Part shown: piece by piece, positions 48,927-58,078 of the stretch
How positions within the stretch are numbered: position 1 is the first letter of the stretch
Layout of the letters: each line of letters opens with the position of its first letter
Source: Planctomycetia bacterium
Lineage (GTDB): Bacteria > Planctomycetota > Planctomycetia > Pirellulales > Thermoguttaceae
Assembly: GCA_030527105.1 (NCBI GenBank)
Contig: JAUNBK010000005.1
Span: 20,285-84,284, forward strand
Direction of reading: 5' to 3'
DNA: 64,000 nt
Position numbers and translations under genes: made by a program
Notes under the pieces: generated by a model
Databases searched by the model: none
What the model was told of the DNA's origin: nothing
What the model saw: only the letters and a program-made list of their open reading frames with translations

Positions 48927-50525
48927 ATGCAGAGTCTCAAACCCATTGTTTTCGTCTTTTTGTCCCTCCTCCTCTCGTATGGATACTGCCCAACGGCACC
49001 TGCTGAGCCTTTTCGTGCCGTGGTGATAGGAGATAGCATCACGGGGCACTCTATGAATCTCCCCTTCGGCTACACGCACGAAGTCCGCAAGACCCTCGCG
49101 GAAGCGGGAGAGACCGAGGTGGAATTCATCCCACTTGGCGGCAGCGGCTCGACGATTGAGGCGTGGACGCATTTTATCACAAACTCGCACGAGAATCGCC
49201 AAAGGCTCGACATCCCCGCCATCTACATCAAGGACGAGTTGGACAAAGGAGCGGATATCATCTTCATCCTTTTGGGGACGAACGACGCCCTCTGCCCCGC
49301 GATTGTGACGACCGAGGAGGGATATGCTGCGTGGAAGACGAAGTACCAAACGCTTATCAATTTGGTTCGCGAGCGGACGCAGACGCCGCGTATTATTCTC
49401 GCTCTTCCCTCCATGCTCACGGAGACGCCGTTCTCGTTTAAGAACCAGATGATGGATCGCATGGAGTCGATCATGCGGGAGTTGGCGGAGGAAAACGAAG
49501 AAAATGGTGTAGAGTTTCTCGACATGCGGGGGGAGATGAAGCGCCATTTCATCAATGCGCGGCTCCAGGATGGAGAGATTTATTTCGCGCCGGACTGCGT
49601 GCATCCCCAAAAAACGGGACATGCGATTCTCACGTGGCAGTTCCTCAAAGCGCTGGGGCGCGAGACGTTGGCTCAAAAATATTACGACGCGAACGTCCCG
49701 GAATTCGTGCGCGATTTCGACCGACCCGGGCTTGCGCTTTTTGTCCAGAACACGACGAAGAGCAATTGCGCGATTATCAAAGGTTTCGCGCGTGGCGTGG
49801 ATTTGGACGCATTGCGCGTGCGTCTTCCTGAGGGGTTGGCGCTCGACAAGCTCGAAAAAGGGGACGGAATGGAGTTCACGCTCTTTCTCTCGGGGCGTTG
49901 CGTGCAGAATTCCGCGCTCGTTGAGGTGGAGTCGGGCGACATCCGCCGGAGTGTCAAAATCAACGCGCCTTTTTGGGTTGCGCCGGGTATAAAGGGGTTC
50001 TCCTTTGGTAATCCAGATGCGTTTGATTATGAGAAAGCCGTTTTACCGACGGACGCGGCGGTTTTCTCGGAAGGTTTCTTGGATCGTGCGTCGCAAGCGG
50101 GGGGAGCTCCTCCCGAGGTTCTGTACGAGGGGAAGCCTCTCGAGTGGATTCTCTATTATCCCACACGTGACGCAACGGGGGGAGACGACGTGAACGCGAT
50201 CGACTTTTGCTCCATTTCAAACGGCAGCCCATTTGAGGCGGCGTACGTCGTGCGGCGCGTCTTTAGCCCGAAGGCGCAGGGCGCAACGCTGAATCTCAAA
50301 GCGCTGAGCTTTAGCACCATGGCGCTGCCCGTCGTTTATTTAAATGGTCAGCACATTTATCAAGGGTGCGTCTCGCCAAGGCACAAGCAGAGGGAAGACG
50401 CCGTCCAGATCGAGTTGAAAGAGGGGTGGAACATCCTTGCCGCACGGGTTCATCATTTTCAATGGCAGTGGGCGGTCTCTTTCGAGTTGGTTGGAGAAGG
50501 CTTGGTGTACGATACAGCTCCGTGA
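48927..50525 (+). CDS. Exported SGNH/GDSL hydrolase with C-terminal beta domains
   Basis: The 532-residue protein has a signal peptide (PIVFVFLSLLLSYGYC), then an SGNH esterase core: block I VVIGDSITGHS, block II GGSGSTIEAW, block III LLGTNDALCP and block V DCVHPQKTGHA (catalytic Asp and His). The last 250 residues are two beta-rich segments, one with WNILAARVHHFQWQW, likely for substrate or wall binding. Members remove acetyl groups from xylan, sialic acid or peptidoglycan. With GH2 and GH127 enzymes nearby, a polysaccharide deacetylase role is plausible. GGAG lies 6-9 nt before ATG 48927. Confidence 0.82.
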   Translation: MQSLKPIVFVFLSLLLSYGYCPTAPAEPFRAVVIGDSITGHSMNLPFGYTHEVRKTLAEAGETEVEFIPLGGSGSTIEAWTHFITNSHENRQRLDIPAIYIKDELDKGADIIFILLGTNDALCPAIVTTEEGYAAWKTKYQTLINLVRERTQTPRIILALPSMLTETPFSFKNQMMDRMESIMRELAEENEENGVEFLDMRGEMKRHFINARLQDGEIYFAPDCVHPQKTGHAILTWQFLKALGRETLAQKYYDANVPEFVRDFDRPGLALFVQNTTKSNCAIIKGFARGVDLDALRVRLPEGLALDKLEKGDGMEFTLFLSGRCVQNSALVEVESGDIRRSVKINAPFWVAPGIKGFSFGNPDAFDYEKAVLPTDAAVFSEGFLDRASQAGGAPPEVLYEGKPLEWILYYPTRDATGGDDVNAIDFCSISNGSPFEAAYVVRRVFSPKAQGATLNLKALSFSTMALPVVYLNGQHIYQGCVSPRHKQREDAVQIELKEGWNILAARVHHFQWQWAVSFELVGEGLVYDTAP

Positions 50526-50614
50526 GTCCCCCCAACTGGGTCGGGATTGTATTGATCATTACGTCGTATTAATGTCGTATTAATTATGTTGAAGGAGACG
50601 TTTTAGGACTTTTC

Positions 50615-52108
50615 ATGGAAGATATTTATATTCAATACGGAATCATTGCCGTTTTTCTCTTTTTGGGGATTTTTGCGAGCAAAATATCGTCACTCATAAA
50701 AATCCCCACCCTCCTCATGTTCCTGATCATCGGTATGATTGCAGGGTCGGAAGGGCTTGGTGGATACGCATACGAGGATTATTCAAGCGCGTGCCAAATC
50801 GGAACGCTTGCGCTAGCATTCATCCTTTTCTCGGGCGGGTACGACACGTCGTGGTCTTCCGTCAAAAAAGTACTCGTCCCGGGCACGATCCTTTCCACGC
50901 TGGGCGTTTTTCTCACGGCGCTTTTCATCGGGATTTTCACGTCGTGGTACATGGGTTGGGATATTCGATACGGACTTCTCTTGGGGAGCGTCGTTTCCTC
51001 CACGGATGCCGCGACGGTGTTTGCTATTTTTCGCTCCAAGAGCGTGGCGCTTAAGGGGAATCTTCGCCCTCTCCTTGAGTACGAATCGGGAAGCAACGAT
51101 CCAATGGCGACGTTTCTCACGGTGTTTATGATCTCCATGATCCTCCACCCCGGGGACGCTTCGTACCTCCAAATCGTCCCTGCCTTTTGCCAACGTATTG
51201 GCGTCGGCGTGCTTGCGGGAGTTTTTGTTGGATTTTGCGTTGCGCGACTCATGAACGACGTCAAACTCGAGTACGACGGGCTCTACTACGTCATCGGAAT
51301 CGGCACCGTTTTTCTCGCATTCAGCTCAAGCGAGGCGTGCGGTGGGAATGGTTTTATGGCGGTGTATGTTTGTGGTCTCGTGATGGGAAATTCCCGATTC
51401 ATTTATAAACATGGTCTCGGACGCTTTCACGATGGTATCGCGTGGCTCATGCAAGTGACGCTCTTTTTGGCGCTCGGGCTTCTCGTGACACCAAGCCATT
51501 TTAAGGAAATTGTCGTTCCGGGTTTGGCGATTGCCGCGTTTATTATGTTCGTTGCGCGTCCGTTGAGCGTTTATCTTGGATTGATTAAAAGTTCCTTTAA
51601 TTTCCGCGAACAGACCCTCGTTGCGTGGGGAGGGATTCGAGGAGCAGCACCCATTGTATTGGCGATTTTCCCCTGCCTTGCTTTTAGGGAGGACCCCGAG
51701 AAATTGGATATGGCGATTTCGATTTTTCACCTCGTCTTTTTTATCGTTTTGTCCTCCATGCTCATTCAGGGGAAGACGCTCATGCCGTTGGCGCGACTCA
51801 TGCGTTTGGACGAGGTGGCGCGTGCGAAACCCCGCGCTCCTTTGGAATTCGAAGAAACGGGGCGATCCAAAAGCAGAATGTACGAGTTCGAAATCTCGGA
51901 AGGTTCCCCGATCATTGGTCTGGCGATTCGAAACTTGAATCTCCCGGAGAACGTCTTGGTTTATCTCATCCGTCGCGACGGGCTATTTATCGTTCCGCGT
52001 GGTGGAACCGAGATTATGCAGGACGATGAGCTTATGATGATGATGGAGCCAGAGAGTTTGGCGCAGGTAGAAAACCTTCTCACCATAGAACCAGAGAGCG
52101 TTTGTTGA
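50615..52108 (+). CDS. K+/H+ (CPA1/NhaP2-type) antiporter
   Basis: The 497-residue inner-membrane protein has about twelve hydrophobic segments, the ion-site motif SSTDAATVFAIFRS near residue 129 and LEYESGSNDPMATF, typical of the CPA1 family. The C-terminal cytosolic tail has a TrkA-C-like domain (EISEGSPIIGLAIRNLNLP.. RDGLFIVPRGGTEI), as in NhaP2/CvrA, which exchanges K+ for protons. A short 11-bp duplication (GTCGTATTAAT twice, 50563-50584) precedes the gene. Together with trkA it points to active K+ balance. Confidence 0.9.
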   Translation: MEDIYIQYGIIAVFLFLGIFASKISSLIKIPTLLMFLIIGMIAGSEGLGGYAYEDYSSACQIGTLALAFILFSGGYDTSWSSVKKVLVPGTILSTLGVFLTALFIGIFTSWYMGWDIRYGLLLGSVVSSTDAATVFAIFRSKSVALKGNLRPLLEYESGSNDPMATFLTVFMISMILHPGDASYLQIVPAFCQRIGVGVLAGVFVGFCVARLMNDVKLEYDGLYYVIGIGTVFLAFSSSEACGGNGFMAVYVCGLVMGNSRFIYKHGLGRFHDGIAWLMQVTLFLALGLLVTPSHFKEIVVPGLAIAAFIMFVARPLSVYLGLIKSSFNFREQTLVAWGGIRGAAPIVLAIFPCLAFREDPEKLDMAISIFHLVFFIVLSSMLIQGKTLMPLARLMRLDEVARAKPRAPLEFEETGRSKSRMYEFEISEGSPIIGLAIRNLNLPENVLVYLIRRDGLFIVPRGGTEIMQDDELMMMMEPESLAQVENLLTIEPESVC

Positions 52109-52171
52109 GGCACCGCCTTGTGTCTTAAGAAGCGTTGAGTGCCGATTTTGCCTTCCGACGTAAAATTATGA

Positions 52172-52275
52172 TATACTCATCGTGCTTTAAACTCCCGTTT
52201 TCGCGACGCTTTGCGAGCCGTGGTGCGAAGCTCCAACGGCGGACGGAACCGGAAATTTCAACGAGAGGTATCATA
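52172..52275 (+). repeat. MITE copy 8, upstream of uvrC
   Basis: 104-bp plus-orientation copy: TATACTCATCGTG..TTTAAACTCCCG at the left, core GAGCCGTGGTGCGAAGCTCC, and GGAAATTTCAACGAG then AGGTATCATA at the right. End B stops 18 nt before the uvrC ATG, with only GGAGGGGGA between. Confidence 0.92.
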
Positions 52276-52293
52276 AAGCGTCGGAGGGGGAGA

Positions 52294-53616
52294 ATGTATG
52301 ACTTTATGGAGTATCCAAACGACAACTCATTTGCGGCGGAGCGCGTGAAGGAATTCCCTCATGCTCCCGGTGTGTATTTGATGAAAGACGCGCAGGAACG
52401 CGTTATCTACATCGGCAAAGCAAAAGACTTGAGAAAACGAGCGGGGAGTTATTTCCTCAAAACTGCGGCGGAAGACGAAAGAACCAGATTCCTCGTCAGA
52501 GATATTCGCGATATCGACTTCATCCAAACGCCGAGCGAAGTGGACGCCATCATCATGGAAGCACGGCTCATCAAAGACATTCAGCCAAAATACAACCGCG
52601 CGCTCAAAGATGGGAAGTCGTTCCCTTATATTCAAGTCCATTATCGCGAGGAATTTCCGCGCGTCGAGGCGACTCGAGAGCCTCTCTCGAGCGGTGTGAA
52701 GTTGTATGGTCCCTACATCAGCCCAATTCGCGGGGCGCTTGTCGTTATTCAAAAAATCTTCAAATTCAGAACGTGCCAATACGACATTCAGAGCGACGAC
52801 CCCAAAATGCGCTTCTTTCGTCCTTGTCTCCTCGCGTCGATTGGGCAATGTACCGCGCCGTGCTGCGGCAGAACGTCCAAAGAGGAGTATCGCAAACAAA
52901 TTCATAGACTCCAACGCTTTCTCGAGGGGAATCGCGACCAACTCCTCGAGGAACTGCGCAGCGAGATGAAGGAGGCGTCCAAAAATCTTCAATTCGAAAA
53001 CGCAGCCGCCATTCGTGATCAAATCTCGGCTTTGGAGCGTCTCAACGAGTGTGGCGATTTGGAGACGCACGTTCAGCCGGAAGTGTTCCAAATGGACCCC
53101 AAAAAGGGGCTGCTCGGGCTGCAAAAAATCCTCCATCTCCCCAAAACTCCGCGCGTGATTGAGGGTGTGGACATTGCGCACCTTCAGGGAGAAGAGACTG
53201 TCGCGTCCCTCGTGCAATTTATCGATGGTCTCCCTTTCAAGGCGGGCTATAAGCGATACCGAATCCGATCCGTCGACGGCGTGAACGATTTCGCCTCAAT
53301 TGGCGAGGTGGTTTATCGTCGTTTGCGTCGCCTTCGCGAAGAGAACGGGATGCTGCCGGACATTTTTCTCATCGACGGTGGGAAGGGGCAACTCCACTCT
53401 GCTGCCGACGCCGCGAAAGAAGCCGGTGTCGAACTTCCTGCCCTCGTCTCTCTTGCAAAGCGCGAGGAGGAGGTGTTCGTTTGGGGGCGAGAGGAGCCGC
53501 TCCACATCAGTCGCCACGCATTCAGCCTCCGTCTCCTTCAATACGTGCGCGACGAGGCTCATCGTTTCGCGCAGCACTATCATCATCTTCTGCGCAGGAA
53601 GAAGTTCCGAAAGTGA
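52294..53616 (+). CDS. uvrC: Short UvrC-type excision nuclease, lacks HhH domain
   Basis: UvrC makes both incisions in nucleotide-excision repair. This 440-residue protein has the GIY-YIG nuclease (PGVYLMKDAQERVIYIGKAK, residues about 22-41), the UVR UvrB-binding motif (LRSEMKEASKNLQFENAAAI), and the RNase H-like 5' nuclease with VDIAHLQGEETVAS, FLIDGGKGQLHSA and VRDEAHRFA. It ends RRKKFRK where usual UvrC (about 600 residues) continues into tandem helix-hairpin-helix motifs. All catalytic residues are kept, so it may be a functional short form. Start ATG 52294 has GGAGG 8 nt upstream; everything before it in frame is MITE sequence. Confidence 0.88.
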   Translation: MYDFMEYPNDNSFAAERVKEFPHAPGVYLMKDAQERVIYIGKAKDLRKRAGSYFLKTAAEDERTRFLVRDIRDIDFIQTPSEVDAIIMEARLIKDIQPKYNRALKDGKSFPYIQVHYREEFPRVEATREPLSSGVKLYGPYISPIRGALVVIQKIFKFRTCQYDIQSDDPKMRFFRPCLLASIGQCTAPCCGRTSKEEYRKQIHRLQRFLEGNRDQLLEELRSEMKEASKNLQFENAAAIRDQISALERLNECGDLETHVQPEVFQMDPKKGLLGLQKILHLPKTPRVIEGVDIAHLQGEETVASLVQFIDGLPFKAGYKRYRIRSVDGVNDFASIGEVVYRRLRRLREENGMLPDIFLIDGGKGQLHSAADAAKEAGVELPALVSLAKREEEVFVWGREEPLHISRHAFSLRLLQYVRDEAHRFAQHYHHLLRRKKFRK

Positions 53617-53685
53617 CCATTGTCCATTAGGCGCGCGACGTGAGGCGTTGTTTCTCTGCGCCTCACAAAAAATTGCCAAATTTTC

Positions 53686-53790
53686 TATACTCGTTCTCCT
53701 TTAAAATTCCCGTTTTACGCGACGTTTTGCGATCCGTGGTGCGTAGCTCCGACGGCGGACGGAACGGGAATTTAAAGGACGATGAGTATA
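53686..53790. repeat. MITE copy 9 with two A-type ends
   Basis: 105 bp. Left end TATACTCGTTCTCC..TTAAAATTCCCG; the right end is the inverted same sequence, GGGAATTTAAAGGACG then ATGAGTATA. The left end matches the right terminus of the IS630 copy at 61882 almost base for base. The core GATCCGTGGTGCGTAGCTCC is that of the family. Confidence 0.9.
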
Positions 53791-53792
53791 AA

Positions 53793-53999
53793 ATGACCAC
53801 TGCACTATGGGACGAAGAGAAGGCGGAGACAGACGATGCTGCTCGAGTGCGTCGGATCATCGCAGAGCCGGTCTGGGACCGACAGTTTTTGGCGTCGTTC
53901 GCTCCTTTGCCGCTGCAACTGTTCCCAAAACTACACACCGTCGTCGTGCGCCAAAGGTGTTCCCGATCGGGATGCGCTCATTCTTGCGGGATGGCGTAG
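53793..53999 (+). CDS. Possible small open reading frame, 68 residues
   Basis: This frame starts 3 nt after MITE copy 9 and has a balanced, acidic N-terminal part (TTALWDEEKAETDDAARVR, then VRRIIAEPVWDRQF). It has no visible ribosome site and ends overlapping the 3' end of the ABC gene on the other strand. It could be the start of a broken gene whose rest was lost, or non-coding. No family is recognised. Confidence 0.25.
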   Translation: MTTALWDEEKAETDDAARVRRIIAEPVWDRQFLASFAPLPLQLFPKLHTVVVRQRCSRSGCAHSCGMA

Positions 54000-54766
54000 A
54001 TTCTCCCGCGCGGCGCATCGACGAGGCGCAGATTCATGTCGAAAGTTCGGCATATATTTTCCTCTGTGAGGATTTTTTCTCGCGCTCCCTCGGCAACAAT
54101 CTGCCCGTCCTTGAGAATGACGCCGTGCGAAAAAAGCGGCAGGACGTCTTCAATCCGCTGCGTGATGAATATCATCGTCAATTCAGGTTTCCTCTGCGCA
54201 AGCTCTGCAATCGTTCGAAGGAGAAACTCGCGCCCCGAAATGTCGAGATAGACGTTCGGTTCGTCGAGGATCATCAGTTTTGGCTCACAAATCAACGCGC
54301 GCGCAATGAGGGTTTTGACCTGCTCGCCGGAGGACATGGTACGGAAGGTTTGGGTCGCCAGTCGCTGCGCCGAAAGGAGGGCGAGAACCTCAAGCACTCG
54401 CGCTTCTTCTTGAGGTGCAAGGTCGCGAAACATTCCGAGGGAAGAATCCAAGCCCGAGGCGACAAGCTCCATGCCCGTGAGACGCGGATTCTGCATCCAT
54501 TGGTGGACAAAAGGGCTGACCCAGGCAATTTCGCGACGCAATTCGTGAAGATTGACCTCGCCGAAGGTTTTTCCCAAAACGGCAACTTTGGCACCAAATC
54601 TTGGCCAAATGTACCCGAGGAGCAGCTTGACGAGCGTTGTTTTCCCTGCCCCGTTTGGACCGAGTAAGAAGCACTTTTCCCCACTCGCGACGCGCCACGA
54701 GATATTCTGAAGGACAGCGCGCCCGTCGTGAAGAACGGACGCGTTTTGGATTTCGATTGCGTTCAT
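53978..54766 (-). CDS. ABC transporter ATP-binding protein
   Basis: The 262-residue ATPase has Walker A GPNGAGKTT near residues 36-44, Q-loop region WVSPFVHQW, signature MSSGEQVK and Walker B LMILDEPNVYLD. No permease gene lies beside it, so its transporter is encoded elsewhere, or it resembles ModF/YlmA-type orphan ATPases, to which the sequence is most like. The substrate is unknown. It is followed on the same strand side by convergent uvrC with a MITE between. Confidence 0.85.
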   Translation of the reverse strand: MNAIEIQNASVLHDGRAVLQNISWRVASGEKCFLLGPNGAGKTTLVKLLLGYIWPRFGAKVAVLGKTFGEVNLHELRREIAWVSPFVHQWMQNPRLTGMELVASGLDSSLGMFRDLAPQEEARVLEVLALLSAQRLATQTFRTMSSGEQVKTLIARALICEPKLMILDEPNVYLDISGREFLLRTIAELAQRKPELTMIFITQRIEDVLPLFSHGVILKDGQIVAEGAREKILTEENICRTFDMNLRLVDAPRGRIYAIPQE

Positions 54767-54805
54767 TTATTTGTTGCAACTCCAAACGAAAACGACGAAA
54801 TGGAA

Positions 54806-55924
54806 TCACGGCATCTTTTTCACGTCATAAGCGTGCGGGCGCTTGCGCAAGATTTTGATTTCAATGATTTTCGTTGGTTCTTGTCCAGCGACGGGACGCT
54901 CAGGGTCGATTTTTTCGATTTTCGCCAAAACGTCGAACCCCTTCGTGACGCGCCCAAAAACGGTGTGTTTTCCATCGAGGAAGTCGGTGGGAACGAACGT
55001 AATGAAGAATTGCGACCCGCCGGTGTTTAGTCCAGCGTGCGCCATGCTCAAGGAGCCACGGAAGTGGACGCGAGCATTGGGATTTTTCGTTTCACACGGG
55101 ATGGTGTATCCGGGACCACCAGTTCCGTTGCCTTTCGGGCAGCCGCCCTGCGCCATGAATCCAGGCAAAACGCGGTGGAACGACAAACCATTGTAGAACC
55201 CCTTCTCGGCAAGGGAAATGAAGTTTGCAACTGTGTTTGGCGCTTCGTTTTCGAAGAGAGCAACCTGCATATCTCCAACAGAAGTGCGAATCAACGCGAC
55301 GGGGAGGTCGTTGGCTTCCGCCTCTTGCTGGCGCAAAGCGGTTTCTTTCGTCCACGCTTCCTTGTAGGTGGGAATCATCGAGAGATAATACTCGCTCTGT
55401 CGAGAGAGTTTTCCAGCCTTTTTCGCGTACTCGAAGTAGGTTTTAGCGGCGTCAAACTGCGACGTGCAGAATGCGGCGAAACCTGCCATTTCCAACAGCT
55501 GCGGCTGTTTCTGGTGGACATTCTTCTTGAGCAAAGAACCTATCACCTGGAGTGCGTTCTCAAAGTCATCGTCCTGCAAGAAATTAGCGGCGTAGCTCAC
55601 CATGAACTCGTTCAGGTCGTCGTTATTCACGTTTGGATCCTTGAACGCTTCAAGCGCGGACGGAATCACGGCGGAGTACGACGCGTTCACCTGGTGCAAC
55701 AGCTGCACGCCACGGCTTTGGATTTCTTGCACTTTCGCGTTATCTTTTGCCGCGGCGGCATCATAATACTCCTGCTCCAGCGCGCGAATTTGCCCCGCCA
55801 GTTCCTTGAAGGCGGCAAATTTTTGACTAAACTCGCTCAACGCGTCCTGACCTAATGCCGTTCCAGACCACTGGACGCACGCAAGCAGAAGGACGACGAC
55901 ACTCACTTTGGATAAATATTTCAT
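54806..55924 (-). CDS. Exported cyclophilin-type peptidyl-prolyl isomerase with helical N-domain
   Basis: The 372-residue protein has a signal peptide ([23 protein letters not shown]), about 170 residues of helical, TPR-like sequence, then a cyclophilin domain (about 207-365): [33 protein letters not shown], and [20 protein letters not shown] plus FITF. Arg, Phe and Gln of the proline-binding active site are present ([12 protein letters not shown]). It folds exported proteins. A paralogue follows upstream on the same strand. Confidence 0.88.
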   Translation of the reverse strand: MKYLSKVSVVVLLLACVQWSGTALGQDALSEFSQKFAAFKELAGQIRALEQEYYDAAAAKDNAKVQEIQSRGVQLLHQVNASYSAVIPSALEAFKDPNVNNDDLNEFMVSYAANFLQDDDFENALQVIGSLLKKNVHQKQPQLLEMAGFAAFCTSQFDAAKTYFEYAKKAGKLSRQSEYYLSMIPTYKEAWTKETALRQQEAEANDLPVALIRTSVGDMQVALFENEAPNTVANFISLAEKGFYNGLSFHRVLPGFMAQGGCPKGNGTGGPGYTIPCETKNPNARVHFRGSLSMAHAGLNTGGSQFFITFVPTDFLDGKHTVFGRVTKGFDVLAKIEKIDPERPVAGQEPTKIIEIKILRKRPHAYDVKKMP

Positions 55925-56032
55925 TCTGTTTCCTTAATACTTTTTTCAAAAACTATAAGACCAAAAACGCTTTGGATTTCGCCTCCGCTTGTGATTCTCA
56001 AGTTCGAGGCAAAATCCAACGCGACGCACAAT

Positions 56033-57358
56033 CTATTGATTCGATCCCGTCGTGCTTGGATTTTGAGTCGGATCCAGCTTCAACACTTTCGGAACATATT
56101 GGTGGTCACGCTTGCGCACGACTTTCGCTTTGACGATTTTGTCGGCTTCGTTCCAGCCGGACTCCGTCTCGTTCGTGCCGCTTGCAACGTCGTATCTCTC
56201 GAGCGCGGAGATGATTTCCATACCCTGAATGACGCGACCAAAGACTGTGTATTTTCCATCCAAATGAGGCGCAGGCACCAACGTGATGAAAAATTGGCTC
56301 CCGGCAGAGTTTGGCGTGCCGTTGTTTGCCATGCTCAAAGAACCACGGAAGTGTTTTCGAGCGTCCGCGCGTGCAAATTCATCTGGGATGGCGTATCCAG
56401 GGTTGCCGGAACCGTCGGCGGAACGACTGCCCGTTTGGGCGAGGAAGCCGGAAATCACGGTGTGGAAATCGTTTCCATCGTAGTATCCCTTTTCGACGAG
56501 ATAGATGAAATTCGCCACCGTGTTTGGCGCCTGATCCTCAAAAAGCTCAATAACCACGTTCCCCTTTGAGGTCTGGAGGAGAACGCGCGGGAGATCGTTC
56601 TTTGCCGCGTCGCGCTTGCGGAGTTCCGACTCGACTTTCCACGCTGCGGTATAGTACGGAATAAGCTCTGTATAGATGCCGCCCGCCTCCGTGAGTTCCT
56701 CGTTTCGGAGCGCTTCGTTGAAACAAAGTCTCGCGGCGTCGAATCGATTCGTCATAAAGAGATTGATTCCCGCCATTTCGTACATGATCGGCTCACGCTC
56801 GTGGATTTTTTTCGTCATCATTTCGCGCACGAGATCCATTCCGACCTCGTACTGGTCCTCATCAATCGCAGAGGCGAGGAGGAAGAGCATATAAGCCACC
56901 ACCTCGTCATTTTGCGGGTCAGCAATCCACGCCGCCTCGATCAAATCTTGCGTTTCGTGATAGAGATCATGAACTCTCTTCGTCAAAAACGCCATGCGAG
57001 GCGACAGCTCCTTCTGTCTTTCGGGCGAGGCGGAGACGATTTCGTCGGAGATTTGGTCGTGTTCCTCCACGAGCGAATCAAGCTCCTGATACGCTTTGAC
57101 AAACTGATTGAGCGCCGCCTCCGCCTTTTCCTTCGTGACTTCCATTTTCCCGAAAGACTTTGTGAGATCAGGCGTTTGATCGCATTTTTCGCAATTGTCC
57201 AGAGCGGCGCGACCCTGTGTTTGCGCATTGGGCATCGCGGTTGGTCTTTGGACACTCGGCACGGTACCGTTCTGAGCGCAAACAATTCCACAAACAAAAC
57301 CCAGGCACACTGCTGAGAGAGCGAAGCGGGAAAATATCCCGACGGAACGTTCATTCAT
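56033..57358 (-). CDS. Exported cyclophilin-type peptidyl-prolyl isomerase, paralogue
   Basis: The 441-residue protein shares the layout of the preceding cyclophilin: signal peptide (FALSAVCLGFVCGIVCA), helical domain of about 200 residues (with DPQNDEVVAYMLFLLASAID), and cyclophilin domain from residue about 255 ([53 protein letters not shown]). The catalytic Arg expected in FHRV is Thr here (FHTVI), so isomerase activity may be weak. First of the pair on the minus strand, 108 nt before the second. Confidence 0.87.
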   Translation of the reverse strand: MNERSVGIFSRFALSAVCLGFVCGIVCAQNGTVPSVQRPTAMPNAQTQGRAALDNCEKCDQTPDLTKSFGKMEVTKEKAEAALNQFVKAYQELDSLVEEHDQISDEIVSASPERQKELSPRMAFLTKRVHDLYHETQDLIEAAWIADPQNDEVVAYMLFLLASAIDEDQYEVGMDLVREMMTKKIHEREPIMYEMAGINLFMTNRFDAARLCFNEALRNEELTEAGGIYTELIPYYTAAWKVESELRKRDAAKNDLPRVLLQTSKGNVVIELFEDQAPNTVANFIYLVEKGYYDGNDFHTVISGFLAQTGSRSADGSGNPGYAIPDEFARADARKHFRGSLSMANNGTPNSAGSQFFITLVPAPHLDGKYTVFGRVIQGMEIISALERYDVASGTNETESGWNEADKIVKAKVVRKRDHQYVPKVLKLDPTQNPSTTGSNQ

Positions 57359-57385
57359 AATTGCTTTTTCCTTTCCAATAAAAAT

Positions 57386-57530
57386 ATGCTCATCGCACTT
57401 TGATATTCGTTGTGTTTTATACCATTTCTCCAGCGAATTTGAGTTTTCACAAAAAGCGCGGATATGTCGGATCTACGCGCCACAGCTCGCCAAACGTCGT
57501 GAAAACCGAGTTGAAAGGAGGATGAGTATA
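57386..57530 (-). repeat. MITE copy 10, diverged, upstream of the cyclophilin pair
   Basis: An A-like end (TATGCTCATCGCACTTTG) at 57386 is followed by a longer element from TATACCATTTC (57419) to GAAAGGAGGATGAGTATA (57530), with core GATCTACGCGCCACAGCTCGCC. It may be two nested copies. It forms part of a 720-bp gene-free stretch holding three family members. Confidence 0.7.
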
Positions 57531-57706
57531 ATACTTCATGTAAAGTTTCAACAATCGTCGGCATTGGCACCAACGACAGCATAGAGTGTTGTACCACCGA
57601 ACGGAAAATTTCGCAAGAGCAGTTTGCGGGAAAATGTTTCATTCTCTGCGCTTTCACAAGAAAAAAAGAAGAAATATCTCGTGCCAGACTGACAAACAAC
57701 ACTATC

Positions 57707-57812
57707 TATGCCCCTCGTCCTTTAAAATTCCCGTTTTACGCGACGCTTTGCGAGCCGTGGTGCGTAGCCCCAACGGCGGACGGTACCGGAAATTTCAACG
57801 AGAAGTATTATA
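57707..57812 (+). repeat. MITE copy 11
   Basis: 106-bp well-kept plus copy from TATGCCCCTCGTCC to GAGAAGTATTATA, with core GAGCCGTGGTGCGTAGCCCC. It lies behind the convergent MBOAT gene; end B faces copy 12. Confidence 0.9.
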
Positions 57813-57899
57813 AAATTCCGCTTCACCGGCATTTTTGCTTCGCTGAAAATGCCGGCATCAGAACCGCACAAAACGGAAATTCAAATAAGAACGAGTATA
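57813..57899 (-). repeat. MITE fragment with 10-bp perfect hairpin
   Basis: End A in reverse (ACGGAAATTCAAATAAG then AACGAGTATA) closes at 57899. Inside, CCGGCATTTT and AAAATGCCGG (57826-57855) form a perfect stem with a 10-nt loop. The rest of the gap to 58078 shows no convincing gene; a minus-strand open frame (57900-58060) codes VQKGVSRPHNN and may be a scrap of another gene. Confidence 0.65.
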
Positions 57900-58078
57900 A
57901 TTCGAACAACTTCGCGATTCTCAACCGATCTTCCATCTGCAAACACACCTCGTTCCACCACACGTTGTTGTGAGGTCGTGAAACGCCCTTTTGCACCGCA
58001 GGCAAAGTCGCCGACTGTCGGTCAATCGCCAAGAATTTTCGCATGGGTTCCCCTTGCAAAATGACATTATGCAATTCC

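Noticed and set aside
57826..57855. Perfect hairpin considered as a terminator for the MBOAT gene
   Set aside because: No T-run follows on either strand, and it lies inside a MITE fragment more than 200 bp from the MBOAT stop.
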